64,000 nt of DNA from Desulfovibrio sp. MES5. Lineage in GTDB: Bacteria; Desulfobacterota; Desulfovibrionia; Desulfovibrionales; Desulfovibrionaceae. Shown in pieces: positions 1-8,950 of the stretch (its first letter is position 1; each line of letters starts with the position of its first letter). Below the pieces are notes generated by a model. It was not told the origin of the DNA and ran no database searches. It saw only the letters and a program-made list of their open reading frames with translations. The position numbers and the translations under genes were made by a program. The stretch is from assembly GCF_002237645.1 (NCBI RefSeq), contig NZ_MJUZ01000032.1, positions 62,001-126,000 on the forward strand. The letters are read 5' to 3'.

Positions 1-154
1 GCCGCGTTCCATCATTAACGCCAAGGCCCTGGCGCGCGACAGGCACCTGCTGGTGGATCAGGATGAGCTGAAAGGACTGGGCGCTCACTTTGGCGATCTG
101 CTCTCCCCTGTCATGTATGCCGCCCTTGAGGGCGGATACCTCTCGCATTTCTGA
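1..154 (+). CDS. C-terminal end of an unidentified protein (partial)
   Basis: An open frame enters from the left edge and stops with TGA at 152-154, giving the last 50 residues of a protein. It ends in ...ALEGGYLSHF and has no stop in frame back to base 2. Codon use looks like the neighbouring genes, so this is probably a real gene end. I do not recognise the family from this fragment. It converges on the inositol-monophosphatase-family gene, whose stop is 36 bases away on the other strand. Confidence 0.55.
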   Translation, partial: PRSIINAKALARDRHLLVDQDELKGLGAHFGDLLSPVMYAALEGGYLSHF

Positions 155-189
155 GCAACGCAATTTCTGTTGCTGAAACTGGTTTACGC

Positions 190-975
190 TCAGGTCGTGG
201 GGCTCAGCAAATCAACGGCCAGGGCGTGCAAACGCCCGTTGCTCGCAAGAAGGGGCTCGCCAAAACGCAAGGGCTCGCCGTTCAGGTTGCTGATGCGCCC
301 CCCCGCCTCTTCCACAAGCAGTATGCCTGCAGCGAAGTCCCACGGTTTGAGCCCGGCTTCGTAAAAAATATCCAGCTTTCCGCTGGCGACATATGCCAGA
401 TCAATGGAGGCCGCGCCAATGCGTCGCACGCCTTGCGCCATGGGCAGAACCAGGGCAAGCCGCTCCATTATTTCCGGCAGGCGGGTGGCAATGTCATAAG
501 GGAAACCTGTGCCCACCAGGGCATCATTGAGACTGTCCACACCGCTCACGCTAATGGGCTTGTCATTGCAAAAGGCTCCGTGACCACGAGCCGACCAGTA
601 GCAGCGCCGCAGCATGGGCACATTGACAATACCAAGCTCAACACGCCCCTTGTGCCACAGGGCCACTGATGTGCCCACCTGTGGGATGCGGTGCACAAAG
701 TTGGTGGTGCCGTCCACGGGGTCGATGATCCAGCATAGTTCGTCAGGCGCCTGGTCATCGCTGCTGCTTTCCTCTGCGAGAAAACACGCGCCGGGCACGA
801 GGTCCGCCAGCTTTTCCTTTAAAAATGCTTCTACAGCCAGATCGGTCTGGGTGACCAGATCAATGCTGCCCTTGTGGCGCACGTTGCTGGGCAATTCCCA
901 GTGTTCGCGTATGATCTCACCGCTTTGCAGGACAATATCCACGCAGTTTTTGAGAATGGAACTGGCATCAATCAT
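190..975 (-). CDS. Inositol monophosphatase family protein (SuhB-like)
   Basis: This 261-aa protein has the usual length and motifs of the Mg-dependent inositol-1-phosphatase/SuhB family. The metal-binding core DPVDGTTNF lies at about residues 85-93, the upstream acidic AEES at about 67-70, and the C-terminal KPWDFAAG motif with its aspartate at about 212. These residues bind the two or three Mg ions and the phosphate. The family dephosphorylates inositol phosphates and related sugar or nucleotide phosphates (SuhB, CysQ and FBPase relatives), so the exact substrate is not fixed by sequence. The gene lies downstream of mreB on the same strand after a gap of about 280 bases, so it is probably transcribed separately. 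Confidence 0.9.
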   Translation of the reverse strand: MIDASSILKNCVDIVLQSGEIIREHWELPSNVRHKGSIDLVTQTDLAVEAFLKEKLADLVPGACFLAEESSSDDQAPDELCWIIDPVDGTTNFVHRIPQVGTSVALWHKGRVELGIVNVPMLRRCYWSARGHGAFCNDKPISVSGVDSLNDALVGTGFPYDIATRLPEIMERLALVLPMAQGVRRIGAASIDLAYVASGKLDIFYEAGLKPWDFAAGILLVEEAGGRISNLNGEPLRFGEPLLASNGRLHALAVDLLSPTT

Positions 976-1254
976 GAAAAATCCTTTGTTTCAAGTCGAA
1001 GCGCGAAGGGACCCCGCTAAATTCGGCCAGGCAGTAGCCGGACAGACTCAAGCGATCAGATGCATCCCCTGGACTTCAATTTATCCAAACATGTCAGGTT
1101 GGCGACATTCAGAGCAATCACACGTTGCAGTTGACGCATGGCAGCACGAGAGGGTTCACCTGTGGGGCTGAGCGAGACGATGCAATTGCGCTGTGCAGTG
1201 TCGTAACAGGCGTGCTGTCAGCGTTGAGGATACATGTTCGCAAAGAGCATGGGG
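976..1254. other. Intergenic region, no gene seen
   Basis: This 279-base gap separates the end of mreB from the start of the inositol-monophosphatase-family gene, both on the minus strand. I see no convincing open frame, tRNA or strong terminator hairpin. It presumably holds the promoter of the downstream gene. Confidence 0.5.
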
Positions 1255-2280
1255 CTAGTTGATAAAGACGGAGCGGTATGTTTCACGGTTAAGCATGGCT
1301 TTGGCTGTGCCGCGCAACACTGTGGTAAGCGGATCTTTATCAACAAAAACCTTGAGGCGGGTTTCTCGGGCGATATACTCATCGAGCCCCTTGAGCAGTG
1401 AGCCTCCACCAGCCATGAGCATGCCATTGCGGTAGATGTCTGCGGCAAGTTCAGGCGGCGTTTTTTCCAGAGCGCGCAATACTACCTCAAGAATGGCCTG
1501 AACTGGCTCTCTCAAGGCTTCACGAATATGGGCTTCTGTTACCTTGACCACGCGGGGGCCGCCGCGAACCATATCCTTGCCCGAAACCTCAAGGATGGGA
1601 GCATTGGGTATGGGCATGGCCGAGCCAATAATCTTTTTTACGTTTTCAGCTGTATTGTCGCCTACTTCCATACGAAACGCGTCACGCATGAACCGCTGTA
1701 CGGCCAGATTCATGGCATCGCCCGCTATACGTACCGACTGGGTATTGGCAACGCCGGACAGAGTGATGACCGCCACCTCGCTGGTGCCGCCGCCAATGTC
1801 CAGAACAAGATTGCCCAAGGGCTCGTGGATGGGTAAATCAGCCCCTATGGCAGCAGCCATAGGCTCTTCGATCATTGAGACGTCTGCCGCTCCGGCCAGC
1901 ATGGCCGCGTCAATGACAGCCCTTTTTTCAACCTGGGTAATGCCGGTGGGGATGCAGATGGACATGGAAGGCCTGACCAGACGAAGCCCCGTGATGGCCT
2001 TGCGCGTAAAATAGGAAATCATGGCCCGCGTGACGTCAAAGTCGGCGATGACGCCATCCTTCATGGGGCGAACCGCGCGGATACGCTGGGGTGTCCGCCC
2101 GATGTATTCTTTTGCGGCGGCTCCCACAGCAAGGACTTTGCCTGTATGCGCGTCAAGGGCAACTACTGACGGCTCATTGACGACAATGCCGTGCGCCCTG
2201 GTGTAAAGCAGGGTGTTGGCGGTGCCAAGATCCATGGCTATGTCTTTCGACAGAAAACGGAAAATGCGCCGCAACAGCAT
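1255..2280 (-). CDS. mreB: Rod shape-determining protein MreB
   Basis: This 341-aa actin-like ATPase forms membrane-associated filaments that direct lateral cell-wall synthesis. The actin-fold nucleotide-binding segments are visible: phosphate-1 near residue 16 (AMDLGTANTLLY), phosphate-2 VLDIGGGTSEVAV in the middle, and the adenosine motif MAGGGSLLKGLDEYIARET near the C-terminus. The N-terminus starts with a short basic and hydrophobic stretch (MLLRRIFRFL), consistent with the membrane-binding helix of Gram-negative MreB. The start is 2 bases after the stop of the GAF-domain gene, so the two are almost certainly co-transcribed. mreC and mreD do not follow it here. Confidence 0.96.
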   Translation of the reverse strand: MLLRRIFRFLSKDIAMDLGTANTLLYTRAHGIVVNEPSVVALDAHTGKVLAVGAAAKEYIGRTPQRIRAVRPMKDGVIADFDVTRAMISYFTRKAITGLRLVRPSMSICIPTGITQVEKRAVIDAAMLAGAADVSMIEEPMAAAIGADLPIHEPLGNLVLDIGGGTSEVAVITLSGVANTQSVRIAGDAMNLAVQRFMRDAFRMEVGDNTAENVKKIIGSAMPIPNAPILEVSGKDMVRGGPRVVKVTEAHIREALREPVQAILEVVLRALEKTPPELAADIYRNGMLMAGGGSLLKGLDEYIARETRLKVFVDKDPLTTVLRGTAKAMLNRETYRSVFIN

Positions 2281-2282
2281 AA

Positions 2283-3320
2283 TTAATATTCTTTTTGAGG
2301 TGGTATGGGGGCGCTGTCCGGATCATATACCTGGGGACCGTCACTGTGCACCCTGGCTCGGGGCAGCATGGTGCGCAACCGTACCTTGAGGTACAGATTT
2401 TCCAGAAACAGCGCCAGATGGTCTACGGCCTGACGCACAAAACTGCGCATGGATTCGTCAATCTGCCTGGGCTGCGTGTGAGCCAGGCACAAAACGCCGC
2501 GTGTACTTTTGTTGACCATAACAGGCATGCAAATGGCGGCTTGAAAATCTGGCATGTCAGGGAGTTTGCCGAATAAGACGGTAGAAGGTGCGCCCTCTAC
2601 CCCTTCGGCCACAACGGGCTGGTCGTTATGAAAAACCCAGCCGGTTATGCCGCTGCCCATGGGTAAGATGAGGGGCTCCGGCCCGTCAAGAAGAAGCCGC
2701 GCGGATTCTGCTTCCACGCAATACGTTTCGCCGGGGGTTTCCACAGAAGCAAAGGCGCAGTAGTCAAAGCCCGTAGCCTCAACCATGATGCGCAGATAGT
2801 TCTGTAAAAATTGCGGCCAGCGTTTATAGCGAAAGCGCAGGTCCTGTATGACGCCCAACTCCACAAAGTAGCGTGGAATATTGCCAGCCAGATCCTGGCG
2901 GCCCTTGCTGCCCTGCTGGCGCGCCACAAGCTCAGCAAACATCTGCAAAATTTTGTGGTCTTTGTCAGAAAAAGAATACTGTCTTTTGCTGTCAACGCAC
3001 AATGCCCCGCCGGTTGGCACGGGGCACCCCATAAAGGCCTTGATGGCGGCCTCTTCGCCACCGGAATAGTAGCCAAGGTTGCTCTGCCGCTGATCGAAGT
3101 TGGGAACAAGAAGCGGCTGGCGATTGCGCACAATCCAGCCCACCAGCCCCTTGCCAGGCAACACCGTGGCCTTGGCCCCGATTTTGTCGCCAAGGCTGAA
3201 GGCGGCGGCGAGATGGTGTCCCTCGCCTTCTTCGTCAGGCAAAAACAAGACAACAGAGTATGCGTCAAAAACGCTGCAAACGATACTGAGTATATGTTTT
3301 TCTAAAGAATTTTCAGTCAT
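2283..3320 (-). CDS. Tandem GAF-domain protein upstream of mreB
   Basis: From the ATG at 3320 this is a 345-aa soluble protein that appears to hold two GAF-type sensory domains, at about residues 5-145 and 160-310, with no output domain I can see. The first contains GKGLVGWIVRNRQPLLVPNF and the second GSGITGWVFHNDQPVVAEG, both typical GAF core strands and helices. The frame extends to a TTG at 3359, but that site has no ribosome binding site and would add only a His-rich peptide. It is fused tightly to mreB, so a small ligand may modulate a shape- or wall-related function; that link is inferred from context only. Confidence 0.8.
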   Translation of the reverse strand: MTENSLEKHILSIVCSVFDAYSVVLFLPDEEGEGHHLAAAFSLGDKIGAKATVLPGKGLVGWIVRNRQPLLVPNFDQRQSNLGYYSGGEEAAIKAFMGCPVPTGGALCVDSKRQYSFSDKDHKILQMFAELVARQQGSKGRQDLAGNIPRYFVELGVIQDLRFRYKRWPQFLQNYLRIMVEATGFDYCAFASVETPGETYCVEAESARLLLDGPEPLILPMGSGITGWVFHNDQPVVAEGVEGAPSTVLFGKLPDMPDFQAAICMPVMVNKSTRGVLCLAHTQPRQIDESMRSFVRQAVDHLALFLENLYLKVRLRTMLPRARVHSDGPQVYDPDSAPIPPQKEY

Positions 3321-3604
3321 GGTGCTGTGGGTTTTATGGTGATGCGGATCGACCGCCAAGATGTATCAATAAACTCATTTCTTGTAGCAAAGCGCATCGC
3401 CCCCCGCAACTGCTTTTGATCATAGGACGATGCAACAGGTCAGGCAATCTGAAGAAAAAAGGATAAATATGTAAAAATATGGCTCCGCTGCCCCTGTAAG
3501 GGGTTGACTCTTGTGTAAAATATTTATTTATCAACTATGCCCACTGGAATTATTTTAAAAATAAGTATAAAAAATTGAGAAAGACTGGTCTGTAGGATGC
3601 AGGA

Positions 3605-5323
3605 ATGATTAAGTGGCAAGAGGTCTTCAGCAAAAATGGTCAACCCTGGCGGGATGCAACATGCTTGTCCGCCCCTGTTGCCATTAGCGACCTTGAGTCG
3701 CTCAAGAATTTTCTTGATGCCGTACATGTGCGTTTCTGCCTGGTGAAACCCTATCAGGAAAACAAGAACTATCCGGTTGTGGAAGGACGCGAGCTTCTGC
3801 CTTCATTTGACAATGACATGTTCGAGTACAGAGAGCTGCCTGGCTTCGCCCTGGTGGCTTTTGCCCGCCAGCTTGATTATTTTTCCGAGATTTTTCAGTT
3901 TGACAGGCTGCATCCGGTCGTCACCGAGGGCGAGGGGGCTTCATGCCCGCTGGAAAACCAGGTGATGGGGCAAAACCTGCAAACCCTAGCTTCACGCCTG
4001 CCGCGCATGCATCAGGATGTCTTTCGCCAGCAGTTCCGCTCCACGGATACTGTGCTGCTGGAAAGCTACCCCGCACTTATGCCGTACCTGCTCAATATGG
4101 ACAGGGCGCAAGTGCTGGCCTGGGATGCGGACAACCAGTTCCATCTGGCTGGCGTGTTCGCCTCTTTTCCTTCTGACATCGACAGCGAACTCAAGCGGTT
4201 TGGCATACGCATAGGCAAGTTTGTCTATGGCGACAGCGATATTTATGAACTCAACCGCATGTTTGTGTATCAGTATCTTATGGAGCTTTACGGCTTCCCC
4301 ATTGTGTCCGAGCGGCGGACGTCCAGCGCGCTTTTCGCGCGCAAGCTGCATAAAATGGGTGAGCACTTTCTTCTGCGGGTTCTCGGGCAGACTGACCGCA
4401 CCCTCACGACCTATATGTCCATTGGCGGAAACCAGCGCTACCCCCAACTGGAAAAGATAGCTCTGGTCGCTGTGGATGCCGACCATGAAGAAGCCCTTGA
4501 GATTATTGACCGCGACGGATTTTTCCTTGATAAACCCCGACGGGTTGTCATTTTGCGCGTGAAATACCGCCAACATACGTTTGATTCGAGCAACGTCCGT
4601 CAGGATCGCGCGCTTTCGGTGGTAGCCCAGGAAGTGCTGCATCCGCTCACCGGCGAGCGCCTCACCGGGCTCAACCTTATCAAGGATACGTCCAACATGT
4701 TCCTGCGCCTGAATGACATTGTGCGCGGCGAATACACGGGGCGTATTGTATTCAAGCGTACCGAGGTTGTGGAAAATACCGACACCCATGAAAAGAGACT
4801 CAAATTTCTGTACAGCTGGCTGACCAAGCACCAGCGGCGCATGATCAGTTATAGTGATGAGTTTTTTTCCAATGTCAGCAAAGTGTTATCTAATTATCTC
4901 TACTCGCCGGACAATGACGAAGTTTTTGAAGACCTGCGTGATCTGTATCAGGAAGTCTGCACGCGCTTCAGCTATATTCAGCAGGCTCGCCGTGTGCGGA
5001 TTCTGGAAGACTTGTGCACGCGCACCTGCAAGGGCGTACACATCACGTACAGGCAAATGCTCAGTGAAGCACTGGTTCTGCTCAATGAGCTGAAATTTGA
5101 AGTGGTCAACTTTTTTCCCGCACTGGTGGACGGCATCATCGACTGTGTTGAAAAAATATTGCGCGATCGCTACCTCCAACGGCAGTATATTGAACCGCCG
5201 GAAGATAGCCTGACCCCTGCAGGAATTGAAATACGCAAAAATTACGGACGCCTCGTTTCTTTGCTGGACGGCTTTAAGGCTGTGCGCAAGGCACGTATGG
5301 GCAAGGAAAGCATGTTAACATGA
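3605..5323 (+). CDS. Conserved hypothetical protein, 572 aa
   Basis: I do not recognise this family. It is a 572-aa soluble protein with no signal peptide or membrane segment. It is acidic and rich in aromatic residues, with long alpha-helical stretches in the last third (about residues 370-530). The ATG at 3605 follows a purine-rich AGGATGCAGGA. Its stop overlaps the rsmE start by four bases, so it is co-transcribed with rsmE, rarA and the acyltransferase gene. Codon use is like the neighbours and the frame is intact. No catalytic motif (P-loop, SAM loop, metal triad) was found by eye. Confidence 0.85.
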   Translation: MIKWQEVFSKNGQPWRDATCLSAPVAISDLESLKNFLDAVHVRFCLVKPYQENKNYPVVEGRELLPSFDNDMFEYRELPGFALVAFARQLDYFSEIFQFDRLHPVVTEGEGASCPLENQVMGQNLQTLASRLPRMHQDVFRQQFRSTDTVLLESYPALMPYLLNMDRAQVLAWDADNQFHLAGVFASFPSDIDSELKRFGIRIGKFVYGDSDIYELNRMFVYQYLMELYGFPIVSERRTSSALFARKLHKMGEHFLLRVLGQTDRTLTTYMSIGGNQRYPQLEKIALVAVDADHEEALEIIDRDGFFLDKPRRVVILRVKYRQHTFDSSNVRQDRALSVVAQEVLHPLTGERLTGLNLIKDTSNMFLRLNDIVRGEYTGRIVFKRTEVVENTDTHEKRLKFLYSWLTKHQRRMISYSDEFFSNVSKVLSNYLYSPDNDEVFEDLRDLYQEVCTRFSYIQQARRVRILEDLCTRTCKGVHITYRQMLSEALVLLNELKFEVVNFFPALVDGIIDCVEKILRDRYLQRQYIEPPEDSLTPAGIEIRKNYGRLVSLLDGFKAVRKARMGKESMLT

Positions 5324-6075
5324 GTTTGGCGTTATTTTATCTGCCCCCGGAGCACTGGGGGCATGAGGTTCGTCTTGATGGCCAGGAGGCCCTCCATCTG
5401 AGTCAGGTTTTGCGCCTCGGGCCGGGCAGCGAAGTGGGACTTCTTGATGGCCGGGGCCGTATAGGTCACTTTGTAGTGCTGAAGGCAGGAAAAAAAACTG
5501 TCGACCTTGAATGCAAGAGTGAAGATTTTTTTCCACAGTCTGAAGCTCGCGCCGTGGTTGCCCTTGCCTACAGCAAGGCCGTACGACGCGGTTTTTTTAT
5601 GGAAAAGGCTGTGGAACTCGGGGCATCAGGCATTTGGCTGTGGCAAGGCGACCACAGCCAGGGCAAGCTTTCCGCAGCAGCACAGGAAGCGTGCCAGGGG
5701 CAGCTTGTTGCTGGCGCAAAACAGTGCGGCAATCCCTGGTTGCCGGAGGTTCGCGTGCTCGGCGGCGGAGTGGACGATCTTGTCAGCCATGCGGCGGAAG
5801 CCGACTACCGCATTTTGCCATGGGAAGCACAGGACGCAGTGCCCATGCTTTCCCCAGCCATGGCGGGGCAGCAAGGCCTGACTGTTTATGTTATTGGCCC
5901 TGAGGGCGGCTTCTCGCAGCGAGAGCTTACTGTGCTCACGCAGTCTGGCTTTTGCGCTGTAAGCCTGGGCACGCGGGTGCTGCGCTGCGAAACGGCGGCA
6001 ACCCTCTGCCTTGGCATACACTGGTGGGCTTCGCAGCTGCCGGAGGCTCCATCGCACGAGGCGGAACGGCCATGA
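5320..6075 (+). CDS. rsmE: 16S rRNA (uracil-1498-N3) methyltransferase RsmE
   Basis: This 251-aa SPOUT-class enzyme methylates U1498 of 16S rRNA using SAM. The C-terminal knot shows the family signature GPEGGFSQRE at about residues 193-202 and the SAM-binding loop LGTRVLRCETAA at about 215-226. The N-terminal 70 residues form the PUA-like RNA-binding domain (EALHLSQVLRLGPGSEV). Start and stop both overlap their neighbours by ATGA, so translation is coupled with the unknown gene before and rarA after. Confidence 0.94.
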   Translation: MSLALFYLPPEHWGHEVRLDGQEALHLSQVLRLGPGSEVGLLDGRGRIGHFVVLKAGKKTVDLECKSEDFFPQSEARAVVALAYSKAVRRGFFMEKAVELGASGIWLWQGDHSQGKLSAAAQEACQGQLVAGAKQCGNPWLPEVRVLGGGVDDLVSHAAEADYRILPWEAQDAVPMLSPAMAGQQGLTVYVIGPEGGFSQRELTVLTQSGFCAVSLGTRVLRCETAATLCLGIHWWASQLPEAPSHEAERP

Positions 6076-7295
6076 CCGTCAACAAACCCCTGCCAGAGCG
6101 CATGCGCCCGGATGATCTGGCGCTTTTTCTGGGCCAGACGCATCTTGGCGGACGCCTGCGCTCTCTCATGCAGGCCCCGCGCCTGCCAAGCCTGCTTTTT
6201 TTCGGCCCTCCAGGCTGCGGTAAGTCCACGCTGGCCCTGCTGCTGGCCAAATCCACAGGCAAAAATTTTTTGCGGCTCAGCGCGCCTGAGGCCGGTTTGC
6301 AGCATTTGCGCCGTTCGCTTTCTGGCGTGGATATTCTTGTTCTTGACGAACTGCACCGTTTTTCCAAGGCGCAGCAGGACTTTTTTCTGCCGCTGGTAGA
6401 ATCGGGCGAGCTTACCCTGCTGGCCACAACAACCGAAAATCCTTCTTTCAGCGTCACGCGCCAGCTGCTTTCACGACTTCACGTGTTGCGGTTACGGCCC
6501 CTGGGCCGCCCTGAACTCATAGAATTGGCCAAGCGCGGCGCTGCCGATCTTCAGATGGACATGTCTGAAGAACTTGCGGACTTGCTGTCCGGCGCATCGC
6601 ACGGCGATGCCCGCACGCTGCTGAACCTTGTGGAGTATGTGGCTGCTCTGCCCGCTGATCTGCAAGAACTTGAGCATATTAAAGCCGCGCTGCCCGAAGT
6701 GCTGGTTCGGCACGATAAAGACGGCGACAATCACTACGAACTTGCTTCAGCACTTATCAAATCCATTCGCGGCAGCGATGTTGACGCAGCCTTGTATTAT
6801 CTGGCCTGCCTGCTTGAGGGCGGTGAAGACCCGCGTTTTATCTGCCGTCGACTCATTTTGTCGGCATCGGAAGATGTGGGCTTGGCTGATCCCGCTGCCC
6901 TGTCGCTGGCGGTTTCGTGCCAGCAGGCTGTAGAATTTGTGGGCATGCCCGAGGGCTTTATTCCTCTGGCTGAAACCGTGACGTATTTGGCCATGGCCCG
7001 CAAGAGCAATGCCTCATACGCGGCCTACCTCAATGCCCAGCGTGAAATCAAGCTCAACGGCCCGCGCCCTGTGCCGCTCCACCTGCGTAATCCCTCTACC
7101 CAACTGCAAAAGGAATGGGGCTACGGCAAGGAATACAAGTATCCCCACAACTACCCGGATTCCTGGATCGACCAGTCCTACCTGCCTCAAGGGCTTGAAG
7201 GACGCCGTTTCTATCAGCCACGCGATAATGGTGAAGAACCTCGCCTCTCACAGTGGTGGCGCAAGATCCACAAAATCAAAAAAACGGAAGACTAA
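6072..7295 (+). CDS. rarA: Replication-associated recombination protein A (RarA/MgsA family AAA ATPase)
   Basis: This 407-aa AAA+ ATPase acts at stalled replication forks and ssDNA gaps. Visible motifs are Walker A GPPGCGKST, Walker B ILVLDELHRF (consensus DEIHRF) and the sensor-type ATTENPSFSV. The family C-terminal signature KEYKYPHNYPDSWIDQSYLPQ is also present. The frame stays open upstream into rsmE, but the ATG at 6072 overlapping the rsmE stop (ATGA) gives the expected RarA N-terminus (MTVNKPLPERMRPDDLALFLGQ). Next in the operon is the acyltransferase gene, 3 bases after its stop. Confidence 0.94.
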   Translation: MTVNKPLPERMRPDDLALFLGQTHLGGRLRSLMQAPRLPSLLFFGPPGCGKSTLALLLAKSTGKNFLRLSAPEAGLQHLRRSLSGVDILVLDELHRFSKAQQDFFLPLVESGELTLLATTTENPSFSVTRQLLSRLHVLRLRPLGRPELIELAKRGAADLQMDMSEELADLLSGASHGDARTLLNLVEYVAALPADLQELEHIKAALPEVLVRHDKDGDNHYELASALIKSIRGSDVDAALYYLACLLEGGEDPRFICRRLILSASEDVGLADPAALSLAVSCQQAVEFVGMPEGFIPLAETVTYLAMARKSNASYAAYLNAQREIKLNGPRPVPLHLRNPSTQLQKEWGYGKEYKYPHNYPDSWIDQSYLPQGLEGRRFYQPRDNGEEPRLSQWWRKIHKIKKTED

Positions 7296-7298
7296 GGT

Positions 7299-8153
7299 AT
7301 GCATCCTTTTGTTGAAGGCGTATTTGCGCAGAAATTTCTTTCTGGCAATGAGTATGCAAGCCAGAACGCGCACGCGGGGTTTTTTACGCGGCTTTTTCCT
7401 TCACTCAGCTTTTACAGTCGCCTTTTCGGCGGCCCGGTGCGCTGGCTGTGCTCAAAGGCCGCCAAGGGACAATGCGACGACAGCGCCTGGGTGCATGCCA
7501 GTGTATGGGTTTCTGACCTGATGGAAAGCGTTGGCTGCCCCATTGAAGTGCAGGGCATGGATGCCATCAACGAAACCGATGGGCCGTGCCTTTTTGTCGC
7601 CAACCACATGAGCACGCTGGAAACCTTCATGTTGCCCGGCATGATACGCCCAAGGCGTCCCGTGACTTTTGTGGTCAAAAAAAGTTTGACGACCATGCCC
7701 TTCTTTGGCCCTGTCATGTGTTCACGCGATCCCATAGTTGTGGGGCGCACCAATCCGCGCGAAGATTTGACGGCAGTGCTTGAGGGCGGCCTTGAGCGCC
7801 TGAAGAAAGGCATATCCATTATTGTTTTCCCGCAGAGTACGCGATCGCTGATTTTTGATCAGGGGCACTTCAATTCCATTGGCGTCAAGCTGGCGCGCAA
7901 GGCAGGGGTGCCTGTGGTTCCCATTGCGCTGAAAACTGATGCCTGGGGGCAAGGACGCAAGATCAAGGAACTGGGCCCAGTGCGCCCTGGCATGCCCGTG
8001 CGGTATTGCTTTGCAAAACCGTTGCACGTTCAGGGGCAAGGCAAGGAAGAACACGCGGCCATCTGCCAGCATATTGCCAGCCACCTTGAGGAATGGATAC
8101 GCAAAGACGGCGCCAATGATTCCCAGCCACGGCAGGGCGCGGTACAAGCCTGA
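7299..8153 (+). CDS. 1-acyl-sn-glycerol-3-phosphate acyltransferase-like protein (PlsC family)
   Basis: This 284-aa membrane-associated acyltransferase transfers acyl groups to lysophosphatidate or a related lipid. The PlsC fold is recognisable from NHMSTLE (residues 102-108), the FPQSTRS block (177-183) and the GVPVVPIALK strand (203-212). Two positions depart from the consensus: motif I reads H-x4-E rather than H-x4-D, and the usual FPEGTRS reads FPQSTRS. The histidine base is kept. It may use a different acceptor or belong to a distinct subfamily. It is the last gene of the plus-strand operon, followed by a strong terminator. Confidence 0.85.
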   Translation: MHPFVEGVFAQKFLSGNEYASQNAHAGFFTRLFPSLSFYSRLFGGPVRWLCSKAAKGQCDDSAWVHASVWVSDLMESVGCPIEVQGMDAINETDGPCLFVANHMSTLETFMLPGMIRPRRPVTFVVKKSLTTMPFFGPVMCSRDPIVVGRTNPREDLTAVLEGGLERLKKGISIIVFPQSTRSLIFDQGHFNSIGVKLARKAGVPVVPIALKTDAWGQGRKIKELGPVRPGMPVRYCFAKPLHVQGQGKEEHAAICQHIASHLEEWIRKDGANDSQPRQGAVQA

Positions 8154-8192
8154 GATTTTGCGGGCGTAATAGTTCACCCCGTTGATAGCCAA

Positions 8193-8251
8193 AACAAGAC
8201 GGCCCCGTTGGAAAAAGTTCCTGCGGGGCCGTCTTGTTGGGCAATTTTTTA
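8193..8251 (+). terminator. Rho-independent terminator after the acyltransferase gene
   Basis: A near-perfect inverted repeat, AACAAGACGGCCCC pairing with GGGGCCGTCTTGTT (8193-8238), is followed by a run of T at 8245-8250. It lies 40 bases after the plus-strand operon. Confidence 0.85.
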
Positions 8252-8427
8252 CTCACGCGAATCTGGTGAGCATTCAAATTTTTATGACTACGATCTCAGG
8301 TGAAAATTGCCTTTGCGCATAGTGCCGCAAAGGTTGAGGACGCCTGCCACGGCGCGCAACAGCGCTGATAAGGCCAGTCCGTTAGGCTTTACACGGCTGT
8401 GACCGCGCCATTTCAGCGTGAATGAGC

Positions 8428-8709
8428 CTAGCCGCCGTGAGCGACAGGTTCCGTTGCGTCAGTCTTTTTTTGCAGTTTTTTGGAATACAGTGAGAAAAAG
8501 TAGCTGGAGACGGGCTTTATGCCCACCACTGCAAAAAAGAGGAGAAAATACAGCATTGAATCAATAAACAACATCTGCGTTGAGCGGGTTTCAAAGCCCA
8601 GACCGCTCAGATAGCCATGCAGCTTCACAATAACCCAACCCGCCAGAAAAAAAACGCCCAAGGCGCACAGGAAGCACCTGTCTTTAATCTTTCGCAGCTG
8701 TTTTTCCAT
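8428..8709 (-). CDS. Small membrane protein, 93 aa
   Basis: This short protein has a basic N-terminus and two predicted transmembrane helices, at about residues 12-30 (CFLCALGVFFLAGWVIV) and 48-64 (LFIDSMLYFLLFFAVVG). A basic tail follows (KKLQKKTDATEPVAHGG). I do not recognise the family. Its ATG follows a purine-rich AGGAAATAT. It stands alone between terminators on the minus strand, downstream of the DUF438/PAS gene. Function is unknown. Confidence 0.65.
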   Translation of the reverse strand: MEKQLRKIKDRCFLCALGVFFLAGWVIVKLHGYLSGLGFETRSTQMLFIDSMLYFLLFFAVVGIKPVSSYFFSLYSKKLQKKTDATEPVAHGG

Positions 8710-8895
8710 ATATTTCCTTCCGCAAGCAAACGGACGTTATGCGCGTCTTGTTCCTGTTTTTCAAACCGGCCAGAATATGGCACAGAACCGAGGTTTATGC
8801 TAGTCTTTTCACCATTGGGTGCGGAGCTTGTTTTTGGGGAAAGGTCGTTAGCGCTCAGGTCGACAATATACCCATCCGAACAGATTCATTAAAAA

Positions 8896-8920
8896 AGGCA
8901 GGGGATTGTCCTCCCTGCCC
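8896..8920 (-). terminator. Terminator after the DUF438/PAS gene
   Basis: A GGCAGGG / CCCTGCC stem (8897-8903 with 8913-8919) has six A bases on its left side. On the minus strand these read as a T run directly after the hairpin, 30 bases downstream of the gene stop. Confidence 0.75.
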
Positions 8921-8950
8921 TTACATATGTTTATCTGTCACGCCCTGGCG

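Noticed and set aside
3992-4831. A 279-codon minus-strand frame inside the unknown 572-aa gene
   Set aside because: It is a shadow of the plus-strand gene, which has a ribosome site and coupled neighbours.
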